Below are positions 9,288-17,481 of a stretch of DNA of 64,000 nt, in pieces. The stretch is taken from assembly GCF_004025535.1 (NCBI RefSeq), contig NZ_QJRG01000048.1:2933-66932 (forward strand), in the 5' to 3' direction. How positions within the stretch are numbered: the stretch's first letter is position 1; every line of letters starts with the position of its first letter. A model generated the notes under the pieces. That model saw only the letters and a list, made by a program, of their open reading frames with translations. It did no database searches and was not told where the DNA came from. The stretch comes from Pseudomonas alkylphenolica. GTDB lineage: Bacteria; Pseudomonadota; Gammaproteobacteria; Pseudomonadales; Pseudomonadaceae. Both the position numbers and the translations under genes were made by a program.

Positions 9288-10136
9288 TTAAAACGTACGG
9301 TCGCCCTTGATCCCGGCGCGCTCCATCTTGCGGTGGCAGGCGGGGTAGTCCATGACCGCGTAATGCTGGGTACTGCGGTTGTCCCAGATCGCGATGCTGT
9401 TGGGCTTCCAGCGCCAGCGCACCTGGTACTCGGGCAGGTAGGCCTGGCTGATCAGGTAGCGCAGCAGATCGCCAGCGCCCGGATTGGCGTCCTGGCCGAA
9501 GCGCACCCGCTGCGGCGTGTGGTAATTGGTGAAATGGGTGGTGAAGGCGTTGACGAACAACACCTGCTCACCGGTTTCCGGGTGAGTACGCACCACCGGG
9601 TGCTCGGCATCCGGATACTGGGCTTTGAGCGCCAGGCGCTTTTCGATCGGCATCGCGGCGCCAAAACTGGCCTCGATGCTGTGACGGGCGCGCAGCCCTT
9701 CGATTTTTGCCTTAACCTCGTCCGGCAGGTTCTGGTAGGCCAGCACCATGTTCGCCCACATGGTGTCGCCACCGACCGGCGGGCATTCCACGCAACGCAG
9801 CACGCAGCCCATGGGCGGTGCCTCGCGCCAGGTGGCGTCGGTATGCCAGGCGTTTTCATAGCGGTCGGCTGGCTGGTCCGGGCGCTTGTAAATCTGCACC
9901 AGGCCCGGATGCTCCGGGTCGCTACCAGCTACCGGGTGATCTTCCAGGTCGCCAAAGCGGCGCGCGAACGCTACGTGCTCGGCACGGGTGATGTTCTGGT
10001 CACGCAAAAACAGTACCCGGTGCTTGAGCAGCTGCGCACGCAGCTGCTCGAACAGGTCGTCGTCGTGCACTGCATCGGCCAGGTTGACCCCGGACACTTC
10101 GGCGCCGATGGCGCACGTCAATTGTTCGATGTGCAT
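9288..10136 (-). CDS. TauD/TfdA-family 2-oxoglutarate/Fe(II) dioxygenase
   Basis: A 282-residue protein starting MHIEQLTCAIGAEVSGVNL, the standard N-terminus of TauD-like enzymes; the longer upstream frame is not family-like and is rejected. The iron ligands are His98-x-Asp100 (WHTDATW) and His258 (RSTQHYA), with the 2-oxoglutarate-binding Arg nearby (RKMERAGI). The family hydroxylates a carbon next to a sulfonate, ether, sulfate ester or quaternary amine and so releases sulfite, a phenol or an amine. It is the second gene of the operon, 13 bp after the quinone reductase and 65 bp before BKACE. Sulfonate cleavage would fit the YeiH-like exporter at the operon's end, but that is inference. Confidence 0.88.
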   Translation of the reverse strand: MHIEQLTCAIGAEVSGVNLADAVHDDDLFEQLRAQLLKHRVLFLRDQNITRAEHVAFARRFGDLEDHPVAGSDPEHPGLVQIYKRPDQPADRYENAWHTDATWREAPPMGCVLRCVECPPVGGDTMWANMVLAYQNLPDEVKAKIEGLRARHSIEASFGAAMPIEKRLALKAQYPDAEHPVVRTHPETGEQVLFVNAFTTHFTNYHTPQRVRFGQDANPGAGDLLRYLISQAYLPEYQVRWRWKPNSIAIWDNRSTQHYAVMDYPACHRKMERAGIKGDRTF

Positions 10137-10149
10137 GCTGAGGCCCTCT

Positions 10150-11130
10150 TCAGATGACGAAGATCGACGAACCGGTGGTTTTGCGCGCTTCCAGGTCACG
10201 GTGGGCCTGGACGGCGTCCTGCAGGGCGTAGTGCTGATTGATCTCGATCTTGATCCGCCCGCTGCTGACGTGATCGAACAGCTCGCCGGCAAGGTCGGCT
10301 TTCTCGACCGGGTCGGCGATATAGTCGGCCAACGCCGGACGGGTCATGAACAACGAGCCTTTCATGGCCAGGATCTGCGGGTCGAACGGCGGGATGGTGC
10401 CCGAGGCGGTGCCCACACACACCAGCAGGCCGCGGCGCTTGAGCGAGTCGAGCGAAGCCATGAAGGTGGTTTTGCCGACACTGTCGAATACCACGTTGGC
10501 GCCAACACCATCGGTCAGTTCACGTACGCGCTTGGCGACATCTTCGTGGCTGTAGTTGATGGTGTGAGTGCAGCCATGGGCCTTGGCGACTTCGGCCTTG
10601 GCATCGGTGGACACGGTACCGATGACATTGACGCCAAGCAGCTTGGCCCACTGCGAAACGATCAGGCCGACGCCACCGGCAGCGGCGTGCAGCAGCAGCG
10701 TGTCGCCCGGTTTGAAGTCGTACAGGCGGCGCATCAGGTAGGCTGACGTCAGGCCGCGCATGGTCATCGCTGCAGCGGTTTCAAAAGCGATGGTTTCCGG
10801 CAGCTTGATCAGCGCAGCGGCGCCAATCAGGCGCTCGGTGCAATAAGCGCCCAGGGTATTGAGAAACCCGGTGTAGGTGACGCGGTCGCCCACGGCGACG
10901 TTGGTGACACCCTCACCCACTGCCTGGACCACACCGGCCGCTTCCACGCCCATGCCGTTGGGCATCGGGATCGGGTAGGTGCCGTTGCGGAAATAGGTGT
11001 CGGCGTAGTTCAGGCCAACCGCAACCTGGCGCAGGCGGACCTGGCCCGGGCCGGGCTCACCGACTTCGGCGTCCTCGTAGCGCAGGACTTCAGGGCCACC
11101 CGGTTCGTAGAAGCGTACGACTTTAGACAT
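10150..11130 (-). CDS. Zinc-free quinone oxidoreductase (NADPH:quinone reductase, MDR family)
   Basis: A 326-residue medium-chain reductase without catalytic zinc ligands. The N-terminal block has GLNYADTYFRNGTYP, and the cofactor loop is HAAAGGVGLIVSQWAKLLG, typical of bacterial QOR (ζ-crystallin group). The start is MSKVVRFYEPGGPEVL at 11130; 19 further in-frame codons upstream do not resemble the family. It is the first gene of the minus-strand operon, so its upstream region (11131-11338) should carry the operon promoter. The generic activity is NADPH-dependent reduction of quinones or enones. Its role in this operon may be reduction of an alpha,beta-unsaturated intermediate. Confidence 0.85.
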   Translation of the reverse strand: MSKVVRFYEPGGPEVLRYEDAEVGEPGPGQVRLRQVAVGLNYADTYFRNGTYPIPMPNGMGVEAAGVVQAVGEGVTNVAVGDRVTYTGFLNTLGAYCTERLIGAAALIKLPETIAFETAAAMTMRGLTSAYLMRRLYDFKPGDTLLLHAAAGGVGLIVSQWAKLLGVNVIGTVSTDAKAEVAKAHGCTHTINYSHEDVAKRVRELTDGVGANVVFDSVGKTTFMASLDSLKRRGLLVCVGTASGTIPPFDPQILAMKGSLFMTRPALADYIADPVEKADLAGELFDHVSSGRIKIEINQHYALQDAVQAHRDLEARKTTGSSIFVI

Positions 11131-11182
11131 GCTTGTCACTCCGTTCTTGTTCTTGATGCACTGCGTCAGTACAGGTTGGCTG

Positions 11183-11251
11183 GACAATAAGCCCTACGCT
11201 TTCAAGGTGCTTCTCATCCCGCGACAAGCCTTTTTCATTTCGTGACAAGCC
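11183..11251. promoter_or_regulatory. Repeated GACAA-(N)AGCC sites upstream of the BKACE/TauD operon
   Basis: GACAAGCC occurs at 11223-11230 and again at 11244-11251, exactly 21 bp (two helical turns) apart. A related GACAATAAGCC lies at 11183-11193. They sit 50-120 bp upstream of the first operon gene. Helically phased direct repeats suggest an activator binding array, but no regulator gene is adjacent. Confidence 0.3.
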
Positions 11252-11338
11252 CTCTGCGCTGGCTGCTGCACGGGCTTTTCTACGCCTCAAGTTCGTTGCT
11301 GTACCAACGGGCAAAGCGATGCCCTTGTCCAGAAACGA

Positions 11339-11363
11339 CAAAACCGGCACAAGGCCGGTTTTG
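11339..11363 (-). terminator. Intrinsic terminator after kup
   Basis: A perfect 10-bp stem, CAAAACCGGC (11339-11348) with GCCGGTTTTG (11354-11363), closed by a 5-nt loop and flanked by T-rich DNA on both sides. It lies 23 bp past the kup stop codon and could work in either direction. Confidence 0.8.
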
Positions 11364-11385
11364 TTTTATGCGCAACGCAGGATGT

Positions 11386-13287
11386 CTACATCTCGACTTG
11401 CGTACCCAGTTCGATCACCCGGTTGAGCGGCAGTTTGAAGTACTTGAGGTTGCTGTTGGCGTTCTTCAGCAAAAAAGCAAACAACCCTTCACGCCAGCGC
11501 GCCATACCGATGCGCTTGGTCGGGATGACCGTCTCACGGCTGAGGAAGAACGTCGTGACCATGGGGCTGAAGTCCAGGCCCGGTACGTGACACAGCTGCA
11601 ACGCGGCCGGCACATCGGGCTCTTCGATAAAGCCGAAATTGAGATTGACCCGGTAGAAGCCGTCGCCAAAGTCCTGCACCTCGAAGCGTTCAGCCACCGG
11701 CACCCGCGGGCGATCCTGCGACACCACCGTGAGCAACACCACCCGCTCGTGCAGCACCTGGTTATGCAGCAGGTTGTGCAGCAAGGCGTGAGGCACAGCG
11801 TCGGAACGGGCCGTAAGAAATACAGCCGTACCCTGTACGCGGTGCGGTGGCTGGGCGGCAATACTGCTGATGAACAGTGGTAGCGGCAGCGCAGACTCGT
11901 CCAGCCGCTCAACGATGATTTTACGGCCGCGCTTCCAGGTGGTCATCAGGATGAACAGTGCGGTACCGGCGATCACCGGAAACGCCCCGCCCTGGAAAAT
12001 CTTCGGCGCGTTGGCAGCGAAATACAGGCAGTCGACCAGCAGAAAACACACCAGCAACGGTACCGCCAGCCAGCGTGGTGCTTTCCACAACAGCAGCACC
12101 ACCGCCGCCGACAGCAACGTGGTAATCAGCATGGTGCCGGTCACCGCTACGCCGTAGGCGGCGGCAAGGGCACTGGAGGACTCGAAGCCGATCACCAGCA
12201 GCACCACCCCCACCATCAGCGCCCAATTCACGGTGCCGATGTAGATCTGCCCTTGCTCCTGGCTTGAGGTGTGCTGGATGAACATGCGCGGCACATACCC
12301 CAGCTGGATGGCCTGGCGCGTCAGCGAGAATGCGCCGGAAATCACCGCCTGGGAGGCAATGATGGTCGCCAGGGTGGCAAGCCCGACCATTGGCAGCAAG
12401 GCCCAGCCCGGTGCCAGCAGGTAGAACGGGTTGCGCACCGCCTCGGGGTTGCCAAGGATCAGTGCGCCCTGGCCGAAATAGTTGAGTACAAGCCCCGGCA
12501 ACACCAGCAGGATCCAGGCCCGGGCAATCGGCTTGCGGCCAAAGTGGCCCATGTCGGCATACAGTGCCTCGGCGCCGGTCAGTGCCAGCACCACAGCGCC
12601 GAGAATGGCTACGCCAATACCCGGATGCACCACGAAAAACTGCACGGCCCAGGCCGGGTTGAGCGCCAGCAGCACTTCCGGGCGCTGGACGATGCCATAC
12701 ACACCCAGCGCACCGAGCACACTGAACCACAGGACCATGACCGGGCCGAAAAGGATACCGATACGCGCCGTGCCGTGCTTTTGAATCAGGAACAGCGCCA
12801 CCAGCACCACCAGCGAAATCGGCACGACCCAGTGTTCGATACCGTCGAAAGCCAGCTGCAGGCCTTCTACCGCCGAAAGTACCGAGATTGCCGGGGTAAT
12901 CATGCTGTCGCCGTAGAACAGTGCGGCGCCAAACAGGCCGAGCAGCACCAGCACCCGGCTCAACCGCGGATATGGTGCCGCCGCTCGCCGTGCAAGAGCG
13001 GTCAGGGCCATGATGCCGCCCTCGCCCTGGTTGTCGGCACGCAGCACGAACAGCACGTACTTGAGTGTCACCACCCAGATCAGCGACCAGAACACCAGCG
13101 ACAGGATACCCAGCACACCGTCATGGTTGGCTTGCACGCCATAATGGCCGGCGAACACTTCTTTGAGGGTGTACAGCGGGCTGGTGCCGATATCGCCGTA
13201 GACCACGCCAACGGCAGCAACAAGCAGGCTGATTGAGGAAGTTTTTACAGGAGGATGGGCGCTTGCAGAGGATACGGCTTGGCTCAC
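11386..13287 (-). CDS. kup: Low-affinity potassium transport protein Kup
   Basis: A 633-residue protein. The N-terminal half holds about twelve membrane helices, starting with the family hallmark VVYGDIGTSPLYTLKEVF and followed by the LRADNQGEGGIMAL loop. The last 150 residues are a soluble cytoplasmic domain ending in the family-typical FLSRETVIP and PLNRVIELG segments. It takes up K+ with protons and is most useful in acidic or hyperosmotic conditions. Length and motifs match the proteobacterial Kup norm, and the start is unambiguous (MSQAVSSASAHPPVKTSS before the first helix). It is a monocistronic gene closed by its own terminator. Confidence 0.95.
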   Translation of the reverse strand: MSQAVSSASAHPPVKTSSISLLVAAVGVVYGDIGTSPLYTLKEVFAGHYGVQANHDGVLGILSLVFWSLIWVVTLKYVLFVLRADNQGEGGIMALTALARRAAAPYPRLSRVLVLLGLFGAALFYGDSMITPAISVLSAVEGLQLAFDGIEHWVVPISLVVLVALFLIQKHGTARIGILFGPVMVLWFSVLGALGVYGIVQRPEVLLALNPAWAVQFFVVHPGIGVAILGAVVLALTGAEALYADMGHFGRKPIARAWILLVLPGLVLNYFGQGALILGNPEAVRNPFYLLAPGWALLPMVGLATLATIIASQAVISGAFSLTRQAIQLGYVPRMFIQHTSSQEQGQIYIGTVNWALMVGVVLLVIGFESSSALAAAYGVAVTGTMLITTLLSAAVVLLLWKAPRWLAVPLLVCFLLVDCLYFAANAPKIFQGGAFPVIAGTALFILMTTWKRGRKIIVERLDESALPLPLFISSIAAQPPHRVQGTAVFLTARSDAVPHALLHNLLHNQVLHERVVLLTVVSQDRPRVPVAERFEVQDFGDGFYRVNLNFGFIEEPDVPAALQLCHVPGLDFSPMVTTFFLSRETVIPTKRIGMARWREGLFAFLLKNANSNLKYFKLPLNRVIELGTQVEM

Positions 13288-13398
13288 GGTGGGACGTCTC
13301 GGCTACAGAATGCGGCGGTAGTATCCCTGTCCGCGAGACGGCCCTTCGTAAAAAGTGCGTAAAATTTTTTGCAGCCTGACTGTCCAGAACACCGCATA

Positions 13399-13491
13399 CC
13401 TGCAGGAGCGGATTTATCCGCGAAAAGCGGCGCAACAGACCCGACTCAGTGTCGAGCATCCGGTCTTCGCGGATGAATCCGCTCCTACAGG
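13399..13491. repeat. REPIN (inverted pair of REP elements)
   Basis: Left arm 13399-13424 and right arm 13466-13491 are inverted copies of a 26-bp unit with core GGAGCGGATTTATCCGCGAA, differing at two positions. The arms enclose a 41-bp spacer. This is the usual Pseudomonas REP sequence, mobilised in trans by RAYT transposases. It sits in the gap between kup and the peroxidase gene, immediately after the latter's stop codon. Confidence 0.85.
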
Positions 13492-13500
13492 TCTGCTGCT

Positions 13501-14379
13501 TCAGCCGAGCAGTGCGCTCAGATCAAGCGTTTGGCCGTTGAGCGGCGGGCACCAGTAGTAACCACCGGTCAGCGGCGTGCTGAAGCGGTACAAGGCGTCG
13601 ACCACACCGTCTTCCAGCCCGCTCATGCGGCGCAACTGGGCTTCGAAAGCGTCGAAGGAATGACCGAAGGCCAGGAACGCCAGGCCCGCGCCACGCGTAT
13701 CGGCCCAGGGCATCGAACGACGAACGATAAACGCCTCAGGCTCGAAGCTTTCCTGCGCCGTACGCTTGACGTGAGCCGACTCGGGCGCATCGTCGAGCTC
13801 TTCGTTGTCGGCTTTGCGCCGGCCGATGATGTTGTCCTGCTCGGCTTGCGGCAGGGCTTTGAAGCAGTCCAGGTCGTGGCGCCACAGCTGAAACGCGGCA
13901 AAGCTCGAGCCGCTGATGCCGGGGGTATCGCCAGGGACGATGGCGGCTTCGACCGCGGCGTCTTCAACCGGGTTTTCCGTACCGTCTTCATAGCCGGTCA
14001 GGTCAAAACCGGTTTTATGACGAAAGGCATCGGTGGCCTCGGCCAGGACAAACGCCGGTGCCAGCAGCTTTTCAAGGTCCTGGCTGAGCAGCCACAGGTC
14101 GCCACGGTCTTCACCGCGCAGCCACAACCACAGGTCGTGCTGGGTGCACGGGTTGGCGACTTCGGCGTCCAGTTGCGGAAACCCGCGCAAGCCTTCGATG
14201 CTGCGATCCAGCGCCTGTACCAGAGGCGCCCCGAAACCTGCGACTACCCGTTTACCCTCCACCTGTTGCTGCAGTGCAGACAGTACGCCCGGCAATGCGG
14301 CTGGCGATTGCAGGGTAAAAAACAAGTGACGGCCTTGAGCGGGTACGGGGGCGGCGAGAATGCCTGGCTGGAACTGCAT
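13501..14379 (-). CDS. Dyp-type heme peroxidase (YfeX-like)
   Basis: A 292-residue cytoplasmic heme peroxidase. The GxxDG motif is at 129-133 (Gly-Tyr-Glu-Asp-Gly), with Asp132 the distal acid. His203 in SAHVKR is the expected proximal heme ligand and Arg220/221 in VRRSMPW the distal arginine. No twin-arginine or Sec signal is present, which places it with YfeX-like B-type DyPs. Such enzymes oxidise dyes, porphyrinogens or phenols with peroxide; the physiological substrate is usually unknown. The gene is alone, followed by a REPIN. Confidence 0.9.
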   Translation of the reverse strand: MQFQPGILAAPVPAQGRHLFFTLQSPAALPGVLSALQQQVEGKRVVAGFGAPLVQALDRSIEGLRGFPQLDAEVANPCTQHDLWLWLRGEDRGDLWLLSQDLEKLLAPAFVLAEATDAFRHKTGFDLTGYEDGTENPVEDAAVEAAIVPGDTPGISGSSFAAFQLWRHDLDCFKALPQAEQDNIIGRRKADNEELDDAPESAHVKRTAQESFEPEAFIVRRSMPWADTRGAGLAFLAFGHSFDAFEAQLRRMSGLEDGVVDALYRFSTPLTGGYYWCPPLNGQTLDLSALLG

Positions 14380-14499
14380 CGAAATTCATGTCCTTGAGTA
14401 AACAGCGAATCCTACTGCCTGCAGCCAGGTGCCACAAGGGCGACGGCTTGACGCAGCTTGCGCAGGGCGGCATCGCAAATCATTGAATAATAATCACTA

Positions 14500-15522
14500 T
14501 TACGCCGCGTTTCCCGCCACACCGAGTGAAGCACGGTGCTCGTTCGGCGTGCAGCTGAACCAGCGACGAAACGCACGGAAGAAGGTACTCGGTGTAGAAA
14601 ATCCCAGTAAATAAGATATCTCTTGAAGGCTCAGGCCGGATTGGGCCAGGTATTGTTCAGCCAGGGTGCGGCGAGTGTCGTCGAGCAACGCATGGAATGT
14701 ACTGCCCTCCTCCTGCAACCGGCGCTGCAAGGTACGTTCGGACATCAGCAAGGCTTGGGCCAGGGATTCGCGCCGAGGTTCGCCCTGAGGCAACAAGCGA
14801 CTGAGCAACTGGCGGACCTGGTGGCTGAGCTGCCCCTCGTTAAATCGTTCCAGGTAGTCATCGGCAAAGCGCTGGTGCACGGCCGCCAGCGCCGCATTGG
14901 CGGTAGGCAGTTCGGCGTCCAGGTCAGCACGCTCGAAACACAAGGCGTAATGCGTGGCATCAAACTCCAGGGGGGCCTGGAATAGCGCCTCATAAGGCCG
15001 GCTGTCTTGGGGTGGTACTCCGCACAGACGCACCCGGCGCGGCGTCAGTGGACGATTGCCTAGCCAGCGGCAGAATGCCAGGAAATATGCCAGCGAACCC
15101 TCGGCACTTTCCCTGCTGGAAGGCAGGCGGTCACCATGAATTTTCAGGGTCAGTTCATATTCGTCGGCGTAGGTGTGCAGCGTAAGGTCTGCCGCTTCAC
15201 CGATAATGCGCTGGTAACGCACCAGTTGCTCGATGCCTTCGACCAGCGTGCGGCTGGACATCAGCGCATACCCCACTACATGAAACGCCGAAGGCCGAAC
15301 AACTCGCGCCAGGCCAAGCCCAAGCCCGGAATTGCCGGTAACCCGGGCGGCGGCCTGCCACAGGCACGTCATGCCATCCTGGGGGAAGCGTGCTTCAGCG
15401 TCGCTCAAGGCCTGGTAATTCATGCCCAGTTGTTTGAACAACTGACGGCAATCCACCCCCTGCTGCTCCAGGGACTGGACGATGGTACTGGCCCAATGGG
15501 ACGAGGTGGTGCGTTCGGTCAT
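14500..15522 (-). CDS. AraC-family transcriptional regulator
   Basis: A 340-residue regulator of the OruR/ArgR-like type. An N-terminal ligand-sensing domain (about 1-230, with the GLGLARVVRPSAFHVVGYALMSS region typical of the arabinose-binding-like AraC_binding_2 fold) is followed by a C-terminal double helix-turn-helix (MSERTLQRRLQEEG, then LQEISYLLGFSTPSTFFRAFRRW). It is transcribed away from the class II aldolase gene; the 185-bp gap between them makes that gene and the BASS transporter its likely targets. The ligand cannot be inferred. Confidence 0.9.
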   Translation of the reverse strand: MTERTTSSHWASTIVQSLEQQGVDCRQLFKQLGMNYQALSDAEARFPQDGMTCLWQAAARVTGNSGLGLGLARVVRPSAFHVVGYALMSSRTLVEGIEQLVRYQRIIGEAADLTLHTYADEYELTLKIHGDRLPSSRESAEGSLAYFLAFCRWLGNRPLTPRRVRLCGVPPQDSRPYEALFQAPLEFDATHYALCFERADLDAELPTANAALAAVHQRFADDYLERFNEGQLSHQVRQLLSRLLPQGEPRRESLAQALLMSERTLQRRLQEEGSTFHALLDDTRRTLAEQYLAQSGLSLQEISYLLGFSTPSTFFRAFRRWFSCTPNEHRASLGVAGNAA

Positions 15523-15707
15523 CTAGGGACTCTTGTTCGACAAGTGCTCAGCCGTTCTACACCAGCGCCTGAGCACAGACAACCGTGCGCGCCAGTGTGT
15601 ACCGTGCAGGTGACCCGCAAGGCTAGCAGTCTGGCTGCCAAGGCAAGTTCGTCACCGCACCGGACTGGCTAGACTCGAGCCATTCTCATAAAAACAAGGA
15701 AGCGCGC

Positions 15708-16484
15708 ATGAACAGCCTGAATTCCCCCCGTGGCGTGCAGCAGCAGGTGTCTGACCTCGAATGGCAGACCCGTGTCGATCTCGCCGCCTGCTACCGCCTG
15801 ATTGCCCTGCATGGCTGGGATGATTTGGTGTTCACCCATATTTCGGCCAAGGTACCGGGCACCGAGGACTTCCTCATCAACCCATATGGGCTGATGTTCC
15901 ACGAGATCACCGCCTCCAGCCTGGTAAAAGTCGACCTGGCCGGAACCAAGCAGATGGACAGCCCGTTCGAGATCAACCCGGCGGGCTACACCATCCACAG
16001 CGCAGTGCATGAGGTGCGCCACGACGTCAATTGCGTGTTGCACACCCACACTGCCGCAGGCGTTGCCCTGTCGGCGCAGCAAGCCGGCGTGTTGCCGTTG
16101 TCGCAGCAATCGATGTTTGTGCTGGCCAGCCTCAGTTACCACGACTACGAAGGTGTGGCCTTGCACGCCGAGGAAAAGCTGCGGTTGCAGGCCGATCTGG
16201 GCGACAGCCACTACATGGTCCTGCGTAACCACGGCCTGATGACCTGCGCGTCTAGCATTGCCGATGCCTTTCTGATGATGTTCATCTTCCAGCGCACCTG
16301 CGAAATCCAGCTGATGGCGCAAAGCAGCGGCGCGGCATTAGGCGTAATCCCACCGGGCATTCTTGCCGGCGCCCAGGCCATGCTCGCCGGTGTGATGCGC
16401 AGCAGCACCGGCATCGGCGGTGCACTGCCGTGGCCTGCATTACTTCGTAAACTTGATGAACACATGCCCGGCTACGCGGCCTGA
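15708..16484 (+). CDS. Class II aldolase/adducin-family protein
   Basis: A 258-residue protein. The metal site is visible as His112-Thr-His114 (VLHTHTAAG) with a later His in LRNHGLMT. It belongs to the aldolase class II/adducin superfamily, which includes fuculose-phosphate aldolase and sugar-phosphate epimerases. A catalytic Glu in the LVKVDL region is not obvious, so aldolase chemistry is uncertain; many Pseudomonas members of this size have no assigned reaction. A ribosome site AAGGA lies just upstream of the ATG. The BASS transporter gene starts 47 bp downstream on the same strand. Confidence 0.85.
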   Translation: MNSLNSPRGVQQQVSDLEWQTRVDLAACYRLIALHGWDDLVFTHISAKVPGTEDFLINPYGLMFHEITASSLVKVDLAGTKQMDSPFEINPAGYTIHSAVHEVRHDVNCVLHTHTAAGVALSAQQAGVLPLSQQSMFVLASLSYHDYEGVALHAEEKLRLQADLGDSHYMVLRNHGLMTCASSIADAFLMMFIFQRTCEIQLMAQSSGAALGVIPPGILAGAQAMLAGVMRSSTGIGGALPWPALLRKLDEHMPGYAA

Positions 16485-16531
16485 GATCCTCGCCTACACT
16501 GGCGCACATCCCTTTTCAGCGAGCCTATGAC

Positions 16532-17422
16532 ATGACTGCATCGCCTCTGCTCAGTGCCTTTTTACCCATTGCCCTGGGGTTCATCATGCTCGGGCTGGGG
16601 TTGACCCTGACCCTGGCCGATTTCGCCCGGGTGGTGAAATTCCCCAAACCCGTGCTGATCGGCCTGGCCTGCCAGATCCTGCTGCTGCCCTTTCTGTGTT
16701 TTCTGATCGCCAAGGGCTTTGGCCTGGCGCCGGCGCTGGCAGTGGGCCTGATGCTGCTCGCTGCGTCGCCGGGCGGCACCACGGCCAACCTGTTCAGCCA
16801 CCTGGCTCATGGTGATGTGGCGTTGAACGTGACCCTCACTGCGGTCAACTCGCTGATCGCGATCCTGACCATGCCGTTGTTGGTGAACCTGTCGCTGGCG
16901 TACTTCATGACGGCGGATCAGGCCATCCCGTTGCAATTCACCAAAGTCCTGCAGGTATTCGCCATTGTCCTGGTACCGGTGGCCATCGGCATGCTGATCC
17001 GCCGCCTGGCACCGGGGTTTGCCGCACGCATGGAGCGGCCGATGAAGATCATTGCTGCGCTGTTTCTGGTGTTTACCATTGTTCTGGCCATGGTCAAGGA
17101 CTGGCAAACAGTGGTCGACTACGCCCCGGTGGTGGGCGGCGCGGCTTTGCTCTTCAACCTGTTGAGCCTGGGCATTGGCTACTGGCTGCCGCGTTTGTTG
17201 AAGATTCCCAAGCGCCAGGCGATTGCCATCGGCATGGAAATCGGTATCCACAACGGTACCTTGGCCATTGCGCTGGCCTTGGCGCCGACCTTGCTCAATA
17301 ACTCGACCATGGCCATTCCCGCAGCGATTTACAGTTTGATCATGTTCTTTACCGCAGCGGGTTTTGGCTGGTGGGTGAGCCGCGAGCCGGCAGGTGCGAC
17401 TGAAGTGGCGCACCAGGAGTAA
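16532..17422 (+). CDS. Bile acid:sodium symporter (BASS) family transporter
   Basis: A 296-residue protein with about nine to ten membrane helices. The family blocks ASPGGTTANLFSHLAHGDVALNVTLTAVNSL and EIGIHNGTLAIALA are present; both correspond to the crossing, discontinuous helices of BASS proteins. Bacterial members carry organic anions such as pantoate or alpha-keto acids, not necessarily bile acids. It probably forms a transcription unit with the class II aldolase gene, and a strong hairpin terminator follows the stop codon. Confidence 0.88.
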   Translation: MTASPLLSAFLPIALGFIMLGLGLTLTLADFARVVKFPKPVLIGLACQILLLPFLCFLIAKGFGLAPALAVGLMLLAASPGGTTANLFSHLAHGDVALNVTLTAVNSLIAILTMPLLVNLSLAYFMTADQAIPLQFTKVLQVFAIVLVPVAIGMLIRRLAPGFAARMERPMKIIAALFLVFTIVLAMVKDWQTVVDYAPVVGGAALLFNLLSLGIGYWLPRLLKIPKRQAIAIGMEIGIHNGTLAIALALAPTLLNNSTMAIPAAIYSLIMFFTAAGFGWWVSREPAGATEVAHQE

Positions 17423-17429
17423 AGCCCGC

Positions 17430-17457
17430 AAGCCGCCTTCAGCCCTGAAGGCGGCTT
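17430..17457. terminator. Bidirectional intrinsic terminator
   Basis: AAGCCGCCTTCAG (17430-17442) pairs perfectly with CTGAAGGCGGCTT (17445-17457), followed by T. It lies between the convergent BASS and dehydratase genes and can serve both. Confidence 0.8.
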
Positions 17458-17481
17458 TGGCCAGGATGGGACGCTACCCCT

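Noticed and set aside
8086..10157. Plus-strand frames of 401 and 274 codons opposite BKACE and TauD
   Set aside because: They are shadows; the minus-strand genes have intact family motifs and the plus-strand translations resemble nothing.
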